Assembly (NCBI RefSeq): GCF_000019965.1
Contig: NC_010571.1
Location: 806,001 to 870,000 of the forward strand
Direction: 5' to 3'
Length of the DNA: 64,000 nt
Origin: Opitutus terrae PB90-1
Lineage (GTDB): Bacteria > Verrucomicrobiota > Verrucomicrobiia > Opitutales > Opitutaceae
Shown here: positions 39,768 through 49,619 of the stretch, in pieces
How the letters are laid out: every line of letters starts with the position of its first letter
Numbering within the stretch: position 1 is the first letter of the stretch
Position numbers and translations under genes: made by a program
The notes under the pieces: generated by a model
What the model was told of the DNA's origin: nothing
Seen by the model: the letters and a program-made list of their open reading frames with translations, nothing else
The model's database searches: none

Positions 39768-40721
39768 TCAAAGCTTTTTCGCACCTGCCAGCGTGGCCAT
39801 AATGGCCTTCTGCATGTGCAGCCGGTTTTCCGCCTGATCGAAAATGATCGAGCGCGGCAGAGCGAGCACGTCCTCGGTGACCTCCTGGCCCACGTGTGCC
39901 GGCAGGCAGTGCATGAAGAGCGCGTCGGGCTTGGCGGCCGCGAAGAGTTTCGCGTCGACCGCGAACGGCGACATCACGCGAATCCGCTCCGCCGTTTCCT
40001 CTTCCTTGCCCATGCTGACCCACACGTCGGTGTAAACCACGTCCGCGTCCTTAACTGCCTCATACGGGTCGGTCGTAAACTGGTAGCCGTTCTTGAGCCC
40101 CTCGCGGTCGAGCAATTGGTTGAACTCGGGCGCGGCGTCAAAGCCTTGCGGGCCGGCGAGCGAGATCTTCATCCCGAACACGTTCGCCCCGAGAATCCAC
40201 GAGTTCGCCACGTTGCAGCCGCGGTCGCCGACGAACGCGATCTTGCGGCCCCGCAGTGACGCGAGCAGATCGTCGCCGTTCGTCCCCGTCGCCCACCGCT
40301 CGGCGAGGGTGAACGCGTCCGCGAAGATCTGGCACGGGTGGAGCAGATCGGTCAGGGCATTGATCACGGGGATCGTCCCGTGCTGCGCCAGCTGTTCGAC
40401 CTCGGCGTGCTCGAAGGTGCGCACCACCAGACCGTGCACGAACCGAGACAGCACCCGTGCGGTATCCTCAATCGTCTCGCCACGGCCGAGTTGGATGTCG
40501 TTTCGATTCAGGAAGAGCGGATTGCCGCCGAGCTCATGAATACCGACCTCGAAGGAAACGCGGGTGCGGGTGCTGGACTTGGAGAAGATCATCGCCCAAG
40601 TCTGCCCCGCGAGCGGGCGCGGGCCCGCGGCGCCGCGGTTCCGCTTCAGGCTCTGCGCGAGCCCGAACAGCGCGGGCAATTCTGCTGCCGCAAAGTCGGT
40701 CTCCTTGAGGAAGTGCTTCAT
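39768..40721 (-). CDS. argF: Ornithine carbamoyltransferase
   Basis: 317 aa. It makes citrulline from ornithine and carbamoyl phosphate. Carbamoyl-phosphate motif SSTRTRVSFEVG (STRTR), ornithine-side HPCQIFADAFTL, and the catalytic MHCLPAHVG are all present. FLNRNDIQLGRGE marks the usual 80s loop. ATG 40721 was chosen at the conserved KHFLKETDF start. It lies between argD (119 bases upstream) and argG. Confidence 0.97.
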   Translation of the reverse strand: MKHFLKETDFAAAELPALFGLAQSLKRNRGAAGPRPLAGQTWAMIFSKSSTRTRVSFEVGIHELGGNPLFLNRNDIQLGRGETIEDTARVLSRFVHGLVVRTFEHAEVEQLAQHGTIPVINALTDLLHPCQIFADAFTLAERWATGTNGDDLLASLRGRKIAFVGDRGCNVANSWILGANVFGMKISLAGPQGFDAAPEFNQLLDREGLKNGYQFTTDPYEAVKDADVVYTDVWVSMGKEEETAERIRVMSPFAVDAKLFAAAKPDALFMHCLPAHVGQEVTEDVLALPRSIIFDQAENRLHMQKAIMATLAGAKKL

Positions 40722-40840
40722 GGAAACGGAAACTTTTAGAGCGCGAAACCTCGGCTCACGAGTGAAAAATTGGGAGCAAAGGGCCTTTCTACCTTTGTTG
40801 GCGCCTTGCCGGCGCAGCCGCACCGACGCTGCCGACGCGG

Positions 40841-42058
40841 TCAGCCCTTCGTCTTTAGGACGCTCCGCAGGATCTCGACTGAACGCGCCAGCTCTTCGGC
40901 CGGCGCATTCAAAGGCGGCAGCAGCCGAATCACGTTGTTGCCGGCGGTCGGCACGAGCAGCCCGGCTTCACGCAACGCCGCCACATACGGCGCCGGATCG
41001 GAAGCGAGCTGCACGCCGACCAGATAGCCCTGCCCGCGGACCGCTTTCACCTGCGCCGGAAACTCGGTGACCAGCTGCTGCAGCGCCTGCAGCCACGGCC
41101 CGCTTTGCTGACGGACCTTCTCCAGCAGTCCGTCGCGTTCGATCACGTCGAGCACGGCCAGCGCCGCCGCGCACGCGAGCGGCGTTCCGCCGAACGTCGT
41201 GCCGTGATTGCCCGGGTGAAACAAGTCCGCGTACCGATCGCGCACCCACATCGCGCCGATCGGGAATCCGCCACCGAGGCCCTTCGCCATGCCCACGGCA
41301 TCCGGCGTAATCCCGGCATGCTCGAAGGCGTAGAACCGCCCCGTCCGGCCGATCCCGCACTGCACCTCGTCCAGCATCAGCAGCAGGTTGCGCTGCGAGC
41401 ACAGCTCGCGCAGCCCGCGCAGAAACTCAACCGTGCACGGGTTGATGCCGCTTTCGCCCTGGATCGTCTCGATGAAAATCGCGGCCGTCTGGTCGTCGAC
41501 GAGATCGACGAAGCTTTGGAGATGGTTGAGCTCGGCGAAGGCGAAGCCCGGCACCAGCGGCCGGAAGCCCTTTTGAATTTTCTCCTGCGGCGTCGCGCTC
41601 ATCCCGCCGTAGGTCCGGCCGTGAAACGCATGCTTCGCGCAAATGATCTTGATGCACTTCCCTTCCTCGCCGCTCTTCTGCATGCCATGCAGTCGCGCGA
41701 GCTTGATCAGGCCCTCGTTGGCTTCGGCGCCGCTGTTGCAGAAGAACACCCGGCCTGGTCCCGCCGCCTTGACGACCCGCCGCGCGAGCTCGCCCTGGTT
41801 CGGGTTGCGGAAAAGATTGCTGACGTGAATGAGCTCGCCCGCCTGCCGCTGCACGGCGGCCACCCAGTGCGGGTGGCAGTGACCCAGCGCACTCACGGCG
41901 ATGCCGGAGGTGAAATCCAGATAGGCCTTGCCGGTGTCGTCCCACACCTGCGTGCCGCGGCCGCGCACGAGCGTGAGAGAAGCACGCGCATAGTTCTTGA
42001 GAACATACGCGTCGTAGAGCTCGGCCGTGCTGGTGCGAACGATCGTGGGAGAGTTCAT
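40841..42058 (-). CDS. argD: Acetylornithine aminotransferase
   Basis: 405 aa class III PLP aminotransferase. It converts N-acetylglutamate semialdehyde to N-acetylornithine; homologues can also serve lysine synthesis (succinyl-DAP). The cofactor lysine is in GMAKGLGGGFPIGAM. Other marks are FFCNSGAEANEGLIKLAR, HAFHGRTYG, and LLMLDEVQCGIGRTG. The stop codon is 119 bases before argF. The leader CACTTCCCCG has no Shine-Dalgarno sequence. Confidence 0.94.
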   Translation of the reverse strand: MNSPTIVRTSTAELYDAYVLKNYARASLTLVRGRGTQVWDDTGKAYLDFTSGIAVSALGHCHPHWVAAVQRQAGELIHVSNLFRNPNQGELARRVVKAAGPGRVFFCNSGAEANEGLIKLARLHGMQKSGEEGKCIKIICAKHAFHGRTYGGMSATPQEKIQKGFRPLVPGFAFAELNHLQSFVDLVDDQTAAIFIETIQGESGINPCTVEFLRGLRELCSQRNLLLMLDEVQCGIGRTGRFYAFEHAGITPDAVGMAKGLGGGFPIGAMWVRDRYADLFHPGNHGTTFGGTPLACAAALAVLDVIERDGLLEKVRQQSGPWLQALQQLVTEFPAQVKAVRGQGYLVGVQLASDPAPYVAALREAGLLVPTAGNNVIRLLPPLNAPAEELARSVEILRSVLKTKG

Positions 42059-42188
42059 CGGGGAAGTGACAGTTCACACGATCGGCCGGCAAACGAAAGA
42101 TCGATTTGCGTCGCGGCCAACACAGTCCCGCGCGTGATCGACGGCGGGAGTGTGACGGATGCGGGCGGGATGGAGAAACAACTGCAGA

Positions 42189-42264
42189 GGTAGAGCCCGC
42201 CGTCCCGGCGGGCGGCTCACTCGTGCGATCAACCAGCGCACCCGCCGGTACGGCGGGTTCCACC
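42189..42264. repeat. Palindromic repeat, family D (GGTAGAGCCCGCC type), full element
   Basis: Left hairpin GCCCGCC/GGCGGGC (42195-42213) and right hairpin ACCCGCC/GGCGGGT (42240-42258) are flanked by GGTAGAGC and the imperfect inverse GTTCCACC. It sits 20 bases 3' of the argB stop codon. Confidence 0.75.
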
Positions 42265-42284
42265 CGATCTCCGGCGTGGCCGCG

Positions 42285-43163
42285 CTACTGCACGAATTCC
42301 GTGCCGATGCCCTTGTCGGTGAAAATCTCCAGCAACAGGGAATGCGCCAGCCGACCGTCGATGAAATGGACGCGCTGCACGCCTTCCTGCAGCGCGCGCA
42401 TCGCACTCTGCACCTTTGGCCGCATGCCTTTGTCGATGATTCCCTTCTTCTTCAGGTCGTCGATCTGACCGACCTTCACGGTCGAGATCAATGACTCGGG
42501 ATCGGCGGGATTCGCCAGCAGTCCGGGCACATCGCTCATGTAAACCAGCCGGCGCGCCCGCAGCGCACTCGCGACGCGGCCCGCCACGAGATCGGCATTC
42601 ACGTTGTAGGGCTTGCCGTCGTAACCCTCCGCGACCGGCGAGATAACGGGAATGAAACCATCCGCGATCTCCTTTTTGATCAACTTCACCTTCACCTCGG
42701 TGACGTCGCCCACATAGCCAAGGTCGACCGGATTGCCGTTGTCGTCGGTCGTGAGCTTTTGGCAGACGAGCACGCTGTCGCCGGGCATGCCCTTCGGCTT
42801 GCCGCCGGCGCCGCCGATTGCGTCGCACACGTCGCGATTCACGACTTCATCGAGCGTCTTTTTCACGACGGCGATCGTCGCCTCGTCGGTCTGGCGCATG
42901 CCGTTGACGAAATTCGCCTTCAAGCCGGAGCTCTCCATCGCGCGTGTGATCGCCTTGCCGCCACCGTGCACGACGACAACGTTGATGCCGACAGCGGCGA
43001 GGAACGCGAGGTCGCGCGCGACGCGCGTCCGGCCGGCCGGATCCGGATCGTCCATGAAGCTGCCGCCGTATTTCACGACGAAGATCGAACCACGAAAATC
43101 CTGAACGTAGGGCAGCGCTTCCAACAGCACTTCCGCCTTGGCGGTGATTTCGGCGACGTTCAT
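42285..43163 (-). CDS. argB: Acetylglutamate kinase
   Basis: 292 aa amino-acid kinase that phosphorylates N-acetylglutamate. The glycine-rich loops are [10 protein letters not shown] and [14 protein letters not shown], with a substrate-binding [13 protein letters not shown] and an ATP-side [15 protein letters not shown]. The [12 protein letters not shown] segment is typical. ATG 43163 is used; the open frame runs on to 43916 antisense to argJ without meaning. It heads the minus-strand argB-argD-argF-argG series and is divergent from argJ. Confidence 0.96.
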
Positions 43164-43407
43164 CGCGGTCAGAACGCGCGGCGCGCGGCCGCAGGCAAGG
43201 AGGAGAGACGAAGCGAGGTGCTCACGTGATTTGAAGTGACTGGTTGAATAAGCGACCCGACCGCTGCATTTCCACAAAAATATCAGCAGGGATTTCTCTG
43301 ATGTCCGGCCACGAGCGTCTCTTAGTCGCCCGCCCCGCTCCGGCGAGCGGCATGGCCGGCGGCGAAAATCTTCTTCACTCCACGCGCGCGCGTGCCACTT
43401 GTTGCGC

Positions 43408-44724
43408 GTGCCTAGCACCAATCTCACGTTCACGAGCCAGGCCGAGCATCGCGCCTGGCTCGCCTCCCAAGCGGCGCTGCCGGCCGGTTTCCGCGTTGGC
43501 ACGACGCGCTTCGATTTCACTCCGAGCGAAGCGCCGAAGCCGGCGAAGATGACGCTCACGCTGATCGCGCTCGAGCAGCCGACGCCGGATTTCGCGGCCG
43601 TGTTCACGCGCAACGCGTTTCCCGGCGCACCGGTGATCGTCGGCCGCCGCCGCCTGCAGGAGCCGGCGGTCGGCGCCGTGATCGTGAACAACAAGATCTC
43701 TAACGTATGCGCGCCCGGCGGCGTCGAGACGGCGGAGCGGATCTGCGCGGAAACGGCGCGGCAACTCGGCTTCCGCGCGACCGAAGTCCTGCCCAGCTCG
43801 ACCGGCGTAATCGGTTGGAAGCTGCCGGCAGACGCGATCGTCTCGCATCTTCCACAGGTGGCGAGCGCGCTGGCCGGCGGATCGGTGATGCCGGCCGCCG
43901 AGGGCATCGTCACCACCGATCTTTACCCGAAAGTCCGCCGCGCCACGGTCGGCGCGGGCAGCATCGTGGGCATCGCCAAAGGTGCGGGCATGATCGAGCC
44001 GAACCTGGCGACGATGCTGGTCTACGTCCTCACGGACGTGGCGGTGCCCCGCGCGGAGCTGCGCGCGATGCTCACGCGGGCCGTCGCGGCCAGCTTCAAC
44101 ACGATCAGCATCGACAGCGACACGAGCACCTCGGACACGGTGCTGGTGCTTTCCTCCGGCCGCGTGCCCTGCCCTGATCCCGCCGCATTCGAGCGCGCGC
44201 TCACCGTCGTGTGTCGCGATCTCGCCGAGGACGTCGTGCGCAATGGCGAAGGCGTGCGGCACGTTGTTCGCGTATCCGTTTCTCAAGCGGCGAGCGCCGA
44301 GCTCGCGCGCGCCCTCGGCAAGGCGATCGTCAACGCGCCGCTGTTCAAGTGCGCCGTCGCCGGCAACGACCCGAACGTCGGTCGGCTGGTGCAGGCGATC
44401 GGCAAGCACGTCGGCGCGCATGCGCCCGACACGGACGTCTCGAAACTCCGGGTTACGATGGGCGGACTGGAGATTTTCGCCAATGGCGTGTTCCAGCTGA
44501 ATCCCGAAAAGGAGAATGCGCTCGTCGCGCATTTGCGCAGCGCCGAGCTCTACGCCAGCGCTGCGCCGCAGAACGGCGTGTTCACGCCGCCGATCCATTT
44601 TCCGCCGCACGAGCGCTGCGTCGAGATCGCCATTTCCCTCGGCAGCGGTGCCGCGAGCGCCGTCATTCTTGGCGGCGATCTCACGCACGAATACGTGAGC
44701 GAGAACGCAGATTATCGGAGCTGA
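43408..44724 (+). CDS. argJ: Bifunctional glutamate N-acetyltransferase/ornithine acetyltransferase
   Basis: 438 aa from GTG 43408 (a TTG at 43399 is also possible). It recycles acetyl from N-acetylornithine to glutamate and releases ornithine. Self-cleavage occurs before the nucleophilic Thr in [14 protein letters not shown], and this site is intact. Other marks are [38 protein letters not shown], and [17 protein letters not shown]. Divergent from argB across a 245-base spacer. Its presence means the cyclic acetyl pathway is used. Ornithine is then available to argF and to the neighbouring ornithine decarboxylase. Confidence 0.94.
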
Positions 44725-44726
44725 AG

Positions 44727-44805
44727 GCTGGGCGCGCTATCCCGACGCGCCGCCCAGCGCCTGATCGCCGATGGCATCGGCGCTTCGAGGACAAAGCGCC
44801 CTACC
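44727..44805. repeat. Palindromic repeat, family C (GGTAGGGCG type), left arm decayed
   Basis: Left hairpin GGCGCG/CGCGCC and right hairpin GGCGCTT/AAGCGCC, ending in CTACC. The final CTA region touches the reverse-strand stop codon of the decarboxylase gene (44805-44807), and the left end begins 2 bases after the argJ stop. It fills the gap between two convergent genes. Confidence 0.65.
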
Positions 44806-45944
44806 TACTGGTTCACGTGCACAACCTTCGCCGGCGGGAAGCCGTTGAAGTAGGTCGCAGAGGCGTGGCTGTAGGCGCCGATGTTGACGCTGTAGACGAA
44901 ATCGCCGCGCTGCAGGTCCGGCAGATTCTCCGCCATGGAAACGACATCGAGCGCGTCGCAGGTCGGGCCGAACACCGAGCAGAGTGACGTCGGTCCCTTC
45001 TTGAACGCCTTCACCGGATATTTGCAGTGGTCGAAGATCACGCCCGAGTAGGTGTGATAGACGCCGTCGTTGATGTAGTAGCAGGTCTTGCCGTCGCGCA
45101 CGGCCTTGCCGATGACCTTCGCCACCGACGTGCCCGACACGGCGGCGAGGAACCGGCCCGGCTCGGCGAGAATCTGGATCTCCTTCGGAAAGAGCCGGTC
45201 GAGTTCGGTGTTGATGACCTTCGCCAGCATCTCGAACGGCTTCACCGTGTCGTCATACGGCGCCGGGAAACCGCCGCCGATATCGAGCAGATTCATCTTC
45301 GTGTAACCGCGCTCGCGCGCTTCCTGGAAGATGTTCGCCGAGAGATTCAGCGCCTGGACGTAGTTCTCGAAGTTCGTCGTCTGGCTACCGACATGGAAGC
45401 TGATCCCCTCCACGCCGAGCCCGGCCTTGTCCGCTTCGAGGATGAGGTCCACGGCCTCGCCAGGCGAGGCTCCGAACTTCGAGGAGAGTTCGACCATCGC
45501 GCCGGTGTTCGGCACCTTTAGCCGCAGCACGAGGCCCGCGTTCGGCGCGTGCTGCTTGATCTTCTGAATCTCCTCGAGGTTGTCGAAGGTGACGAGCGGT
45601 TTGTATTGGTTCAGTTCTTCGAGCGTCTCCGTCGGCTTGGTCGGATTGGCGTAGATGATCTTGTCCCAGATCCACTCCTGCCGCTCCTTGGCCGGCAGGC
45701 GTTTGATGTTCTCGTGGACGATCATGAACTCCGGCATCGAGGCGACGTCGAAGCTCGCGCCTTCCTGGAAGAGCGTGCGGACAATGGCGGGGTCGGGGTT
45801 CGCCTTCACCGCGTAGTAGACCTGGATCCGCGGCAGGTGCTTGCGGAAGGTGCGGTAGGCTTTGCGCAAGGCATCGTGATCGACGATGAACAGGGGGGTG
45901 CCGTGTTCCTTCGCGAGTTTCTGCAGCCGCGTGGGAGAGATCAT
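44805..45944 (-). CDS. Ornithine decarboxylase-like type III PLP decarboxylase
   Basis: 379 aa alanine-racemase-fold decarboxylase. The Schiff-base lysine is in QVYYAVKANPDPA, the phosphate loop in LLDIGGGFPAPY, and the catalytic-Cys/substrate motif in SVFGPTCDALDVVSM, the hallmark of ornithine/lysine decarboxylases rather than diaminopimelate decarboxylase. It probably makes putrescine from ornithine. Next gene upstream on the same strand is homospermidine synthase, which uses putrescine. The ATG at 45944 follows TTCTATCCC, no Shine-Dalgarno sequence. Lysine or carboxynorspermidine as substrate cannot be excluded from sequence alone. Confidence 0.88.
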   Translation of the reverse strand: MISPTRLQKLAKEHGTPLFIVDHDALRKAYRTFRKHLPRIQVYYAVKANPDPAIVRTLFQEGASFDVASMPEFMIVHENIKRLPAKERQEWIWDKIIYANPTKPTETLEELNQYKPLVTFDNLEEIQKIKQHAPNAGLVLRLKVPNTGAMVELSSKFGASPGEAVDLILEADKAGLGVEGISFHVGSQTTNFENYVQALNLSANIFQEARERGYTKMNLLDIGGGFPAPYDDTVKPFEMLAKVINTELDRLFPKEIQILAEPGRFLAAVSGTSVAKVIGKAVRDGKTCYYINDGVYHTYSGVIFDHCKYPVKAFKKGPTSLCSVFGPTCDALDVVSMAENLPDLQRGDFVYSVNIGAYSHASATYFNGFPPAKVVHVNQ

Positions 45945-46026
45945 GGGATAGAAGAAAGCAATCGTTCCAAGGAGTCGCAGTCGCCGGCGCAAGCTTTAAG
46001 CCGCGAGCGAACGAGCCAAAGGGTCG

Positions 46027-46102
46027 AGGTAGGGACGGCTCTCCGAGCCGCCCGCGAAAGACGGGAGTTGATCACGGACGCGTCGGAGACGCGTCCCTAC
46101 CT
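46027..46102. repeat. Palindromic repeat, family C (GGTAGGGA type), full element
   Basis: Perfect 9-bp outer inverted repeats AGGTAGGGA/TCCCTACCT enclose a left hairpin CGGCT/AGCCG and a right hairpin GGACGCGT/ACGCGTCC (loop CGGAG). It is 76 bp long and lies between the decarboxylase and homospermidine synthase genes. Confidence 0.82.
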
Positions 46103-46122
46103 GCCGAACGACTCCCGCCGGC

Positions 46123-47583
46123 TCAGCCCGCGTGATCGGTGACCAGGAAGTTCTTGAACTGCCAGGGATCCTTCAGATCGAGGTCCGGCTTGTTGTAGCC
46201 TTTGAACGGATTGAAGCGGTCCCTCAGCGGCGTCCAATCCTGCGGCTTCGAGATGAACTTGCCGAGATACGGCTTGGCGATCTTCAGCACGTAGTCATGC
46301 GGGAGATCGTCCGGCACGCACACGCCTTCGAGCGGATTTTCGATCATCCAGCACGAGGCGGCGGTGACTGAAATCGCCACCTGCATCGTGGTCGCATTCT
46401 GATGTGGCACCAGCTTCCGCGACTGCTCGATCGAAAGGTCGCTGCCGGTCCACCACGCGTTGTAGGGATGGCCCATCAACAGCGCGCCCAGGATGTCGGA
46501 GCCGCTGGTGATCTCGTCATTCATGATCCGCTGGTTCTCGACGAGCTTGTAGTTGTAGCCGCGCATCTCGTTCAGCGAGGAGATCGCCTCATCGCACGGG
46601 CAATACGCGTAATGCACCGTCGGCCGGTAGACCGCCTTCTTGCCTTCCCACACCGTCAGCTTGTCGGTGATGGTGAACGCTTCGCCGTGGCGGATCACCA
46701 TGCCCTGAATCGTGTAGTCGGGCACCCAGGTGCGGACCCACGTGTTCATCCCCATCCGGGCGAGACAAATCTGGTTCCGCGGCCCCTCTTTGTGCTCGTA
46801 TGCGAGCGCCGGCAGTTGCTTCTCGTGCGTGCCCCAACCCATCTCCGCGGTGGTCTGGCCCTCTTCACGGAAGCCTTCGATACTCCACGTGTTCACGAAC
46901 TCGTCCACCTGCTTCGGCTTGTCCGTGATCTGCGTGTCGCGTTCGCTGACGTGAATCACCTTCACGCCGAGCGCCTGTGCCAGCAGGTTGAACTGCCGCT
47001 CCGCCATGAACTGCTGGATCCGTTCGGCGGCGCGCGGCTTGAACTTCTTGTCCGCGAGCGCGGCCGCACCGATGTCGAGCAGACCCTGCTTGGTGAAATG
47101 CGAGATCAGACCGGGATTCGCGCCGTGTTCGATCACCGCGGTCGCGCCTTTCCCGTCCCACTTCGCGATCATGCGGCGGAGAGTCATGTGCCGCCAATAA
47201 AGCGTTTTCGTCGTCGGGTGCGCATTGAGCCCGGTCGAATACGGGTCCCACAGCTCGGTCGACGTGTTCACATACTTCACGCCGTGATCGCGGCACCACT
47301 GCAGAATCTCGCAGGCGTCGATATTCCAGGCGAGGTCGATCAGGAGATCGCCTTCGCCGAGGAATTTGCTGAGCAACCGATCGAGGTTTTCCTTCGTGAT
47401 CCGATCGCGGACGAACCGCACGCCCTTCGCCGTCCACGGCTTCAGCTTGGCGGCCTTGTTTTCAAAATCCATCACCGTGACGTTTTTTGCCGGCACCTTG
47501 AGGTGCTTGAAAAGAATCGGCAGCGTGCACTCGGCTACGGCTCCGTAGCCGACGAACAGGATCTTGTTGGCGAATTCGATCAT
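46123..47583 (-). CDS. Homospermidine synthase
   Basis: 486 aa, saccharopine-dehydrogenase-like. It condenses two putrescines, NAD-dependent, to homospermidine. The Rossmann start is ILFVGYGAVAECTLPILF, with NTSTELWDPYSTG and AVIEHGANPGLISHFTKQGL near the catalytic centre, and QNATTMQVAISVTAASCWMI near the C-terminus. The conserved residue pattern matches bacterial homospermidine synthases. ATG 47583 fits the family start. With the adjacent decarboxylase it forms a two-gene ornithine-to-homospermidine route. Confidence 0.92.
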   Translation of the reverse strand: MIEFANKILFVGYGAVAECTLPILFKHLKVPAKNVTVMDFENKAAKLKPWTAKGVRFVRDRITKENLDRLLSKFLGEGDLLIDLAWNIDACEILQWCRDHGVKYVNTSTELWDPYSTGLNAHPTTKTLYWRHMTLRRMIAKWDGKGATAVIEHGANPGLISHFTKQGLLDIGAAALADKKFKPRAAERIQQFMAERQFNLLAQALGVKVIHVSERDTQITDKPKQVDEFVNTWSIEGFREEGQTTAEMGWGTHEKQLPALAYEHKEGPRNQICLARMGMNTWVRTWVPDYTIQGMVIRHGEAFTITDKLTVWEGKKAVYRPTVHYAYCPCDEAISSLNEMRGYNYKLVENQRIMNDEITSGSDILGALLMGHPYNAWWTGSDLSIEQSRKLVPHQNATTMQVAISVTAASCWMIENPLEGVCVPDDLPHDYVLKIAKPYLGKFISKPQDWTPLRDRFNPFKGYNKPDLDLKDPWQFKNFLVTDHAG

Positions 47584-47799
47584 GATGGATTCCGGGGCGA
47601 CGACATGCGCGCGTTCAGGAACGTTCGTCCTGAGAAATACGATTGGGCGCGCGCAACGTCGATGCGTCCGCACTTTGCGCAACGCGCGCGCGGACTGACA
47701 AGGGTTTTCGCACCGCGGGCGAAGCTGCGCGCGGAAAACCGCCCCCTCTATAGCCTCACGGTTTCGCCGTGCGGCGCGTGATGAACGCCGCGGCTACGC

Positions 47800-47865
47800 T
47801 GGGAGCGCGGGCGTCTCGCCCACACCGCTGCATTTTCGATTGCGGGCAGGATGCCCGTGCTCCCA
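47800..47865. repeat. Palindromic repeat, family A (TGGGAGCGCGGGCGTC type), full element
   Basis: 66 bp. The left arm TGGGAGCGCGGGCGTCTCGC pairs with the inverse of the right arm (TGGGAGCACGGGCATCCTGC) with few mismatches; the ends are TGGGAGC and GCTCCCA. It lies five bases 3' of the argC stop codon. Confidence 0.82.
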
Positions 47866-47870
47866 CGCAC

Positions 47871-48896
47871 TCACACCAGCCCCGCCGTCTCCTCGAATCC
47901 GCACCACAGGTTCATGATCTGCACCGCCTGTCCGCTGGCGCCCTTCACGAGATTGTCCTCGGCCGAGGTGATCACGAAATTGTTCGTGCGTGGATCGTGC
48001 ACCGCAGACATGTCGATCCGGTTCGTGCCAATCGTGTAGGCGGTGTCCGGCGTCTCGCCGCTCGGCAGAATCTGGACAAACGGTGCCTTGGCGTAGGTCT
48101 CACGCCACGCCGCGTAGAGCTTGTCGATGTTCGCACCGGCTGCAGCGGGCACCGTCGTCGTCGTGGCGATGCCGCGACGCATCGGCGCGAGGTGCGGGTT
48201 GAACTGGATCACGGTCTTGGCGCCGCTGTAGAGCTCGAGCTGCTCCTCGACCTCGGCGAGATGCCGGTGCTTGACCAGCCCATAGGCTTTCGAACTCTCC
48301 GCCCGCTCGGCGTAGAGATAGGCCTCATCGACCTTTTTGCCAGCGCCGCTCACGCCGCTGTAAGCGTTCACCACGATGTGCTCGCGCGTGACGAGGCCCG
48401 CCTTCAGCAACGGAATCAGCGGGAGCAGAATGCTTGTCGGATAGCAGCCCGGCGCGGCGATCAGCTTCGCCTCTTTCTTCCAACTCGGGGGCGTGAGCTC
48501 CGGCAGCACGAACCGGGCGCCGGGCAACAGCTCGGGGGCGTGATGTTCGCCGTAGTATTTCTGATAGGTGGCGAGGTTCGCGATCCGGAAGTCGGCGCTG
48601 AGATCGATCACGCGCTTGCCGGCCGGCACGAGCGCCTTCGCGTAGGTCGCGGCCGCGCCGTGCGGCAGCGCGAGAAAGAAGAGGTCGATGTCGCTGGCGG
48701 CTAGGGCCGCGGCGTCCGAGTCGGTGAACTTCAGCCCGCGATCGATGCCCCGCACCGCGGGAATCACCGCGGCGAGCGGCTTGCCCGCGTTCGAGCGCGA
48801 CGTGACTGCCGCCAGCGTGACGTTCGGATGGCCGAGCAGGATCTTGACGAGGACTTCACCGGAATAACCGGACGCACCAACGATGCCGACTTTCAT
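47871..48896 (-). CDS. argC: N-acetyl-gamma-glutamyl-phosphate reductase
   Basis: 341 aa NADPH-dependent reductase of the third arginine step. NADP motif KVGIVGASGYSGEVLVKIL at the N-terminus, catalytic Cys in LIAAPGCYPTSILLPL, catalytic His in KHRHLAEVEEQL, with NAYSGVSGAGKKVDEA between. The upstream bases are TCATCCTCCT, the complement of a Shine-Dalgarno sequence. It is separated from the other arg genes by the polyamine genes but is on the same strand as argB/D/F/G. Confidence 0.96.
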   Translation of the reverse strand: MKVGIVGASGYSGEVLVKILLGHPNVTLAAVTSRSNAGKPLAAVIPAVRGIDRGLKFTDSDAAALAASDIDLFFLALPHGAAATYAKALVPAGKRVIDLSADFRIANLATYQKYYGEHHAPELLPGARFVLPELTPPSWKKEAKLIAAPGCYPTSILLPLIPLLKAGLVTREHIVVNAYSGVSGAGKKVDEAYLYAERAESSKAYGLVKHRHLAEVEEQLELYSGAKTVIQFNPHLAPMRRGIATTTTVPAAAGANIDKLYAAWRETYAKAPFVQILPSGETPDTAYTIGTNRIDMSAVHDPRTNNFVITSAEDNLVKGASGQAVQIMNLWCGFEETAGLV

Positions 48897-48984
48897 AGGA
48901 GGATGAGCATTGATGAAACTGCCGCGTAATCGAGGCGGTTTTCGGCCGGAGGCGAATCAGCCGGAGAGGTTTTCGCGGGCCAGC

Positions 48985-49104
48985 TGGGAGCGTGGGCGTC
49001 TCGTACGCATCTGCGCGGGTGTGCATGCCACGACGCACGCCGTCTGGGTGGGAGCGCGGCCGCCCTCGGCCGCAGTCCGGAGCGGGCGGACGCCCGCGCT
49101 CCCA
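48985..49104. repeat. Two family A palindromic elements between argC and rpsI
   Basis: A left half-element TGGGAGCGTGGGCGTCTCG is at 48985-49003. A full 56-bp element is at 49049-49104, with perfect arms TGGGAGCGCGG/CCGCGCTCCCA and an inner hairpin GCGGCCG/CGGCCGC. The 313-base spacer 48897-49209 holds no gene; besides these it contains the rpsI terminator. Confidence 0.75.
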
Positions 49105-49142
49105 CGCACGCGTTGCCCGTGGCCCAACCGCAGGGCGCGCCA

Positions 49143-49180
49143 ACAAAACAAAACCGCCCGGGCGCGAGCCACGGGCGGTT
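49143..49180 (-). terminator. Rho-independent terminator of rplM-rpsI
   Basis: 9-bp stem AACCGCCCG/CGGGCGGTT with an 11-base loop, followed in the minus-strand sense by a T-rich run (TTTTGTTTTG). It starts 29 bases after the rpsI stop. Confidence 0.88.
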
Positions 49181-49209
49181 GAAAAATCGATCGAATGTCG
49201 CGCGAGCGC

Positions 49210-49611
49210 TTAGCGCTTCGAGAACTGGAAGCGCTTGCGGGCGCCGGGCTGGCCGGCCTTCTTGCGCTCTTTCTCGCGCGGATCGCGCTTGATGTGCCCC
49301 GCCTTCTTCAACGCGGGCCGCAGCTCGCCGTTCATCTTCTGCAGGGCCCGGGCGATGCCGTGCGCCACGGCGCCAGCCTGACCGGCCACGCCGCCGCCGG
49401 CGACGTTCACCGTCACGTCAATCTTGTCGCGCAGATCAACCGTGAGCAGCGGCGCGTAGGCCTGCTTCGCGAAGTTTTCGTGCGAAAAGTAGTTTTCGAA
49501 ATCGCGACCGTTGCAGGTCAGCTTGCCGGTGCCTTCGGTGATCCGAACGCGGGCGGTGGAGGTCTTGCGGCGGCCGGTGCCGAGGAAAACGTTCGTGGCG
49601 ACAGTGCTCAT
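49210..49611 (-). CDS. rpsI: 30S ribosomal protein S9
   Basis: 133 aa. Starts with the S9 core [20 protein letters not shown], and [20 protein letters not shown] follows. The C-terminus ends in the conserved basic RKRFQFSKR tail that reaches the P-site tRNA anticodon. It follows rplM after eight bases. Confidence 0.98.
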   Translation of the reverse strand: MSTVATNVFLGTGRRKTSTARVRITEGTGKLTCNGRDFENYFSHENFAKQAYAPLLTVDLRDKIDVTVNVAGGGVAGQAGAVAHGIARALQKMNGELRPALKKAGHIKRDPREKERKKAGQPGARKRFQFSKR

Positions 49612-49619
49612 GGACTAGA

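Noticed and set aside
43164-43407. ArgR operator in the argB-argJ divergent spacer
   Set aside because: A/T-richer patches are present but no palindromic ARG-box match could be defended by eye.
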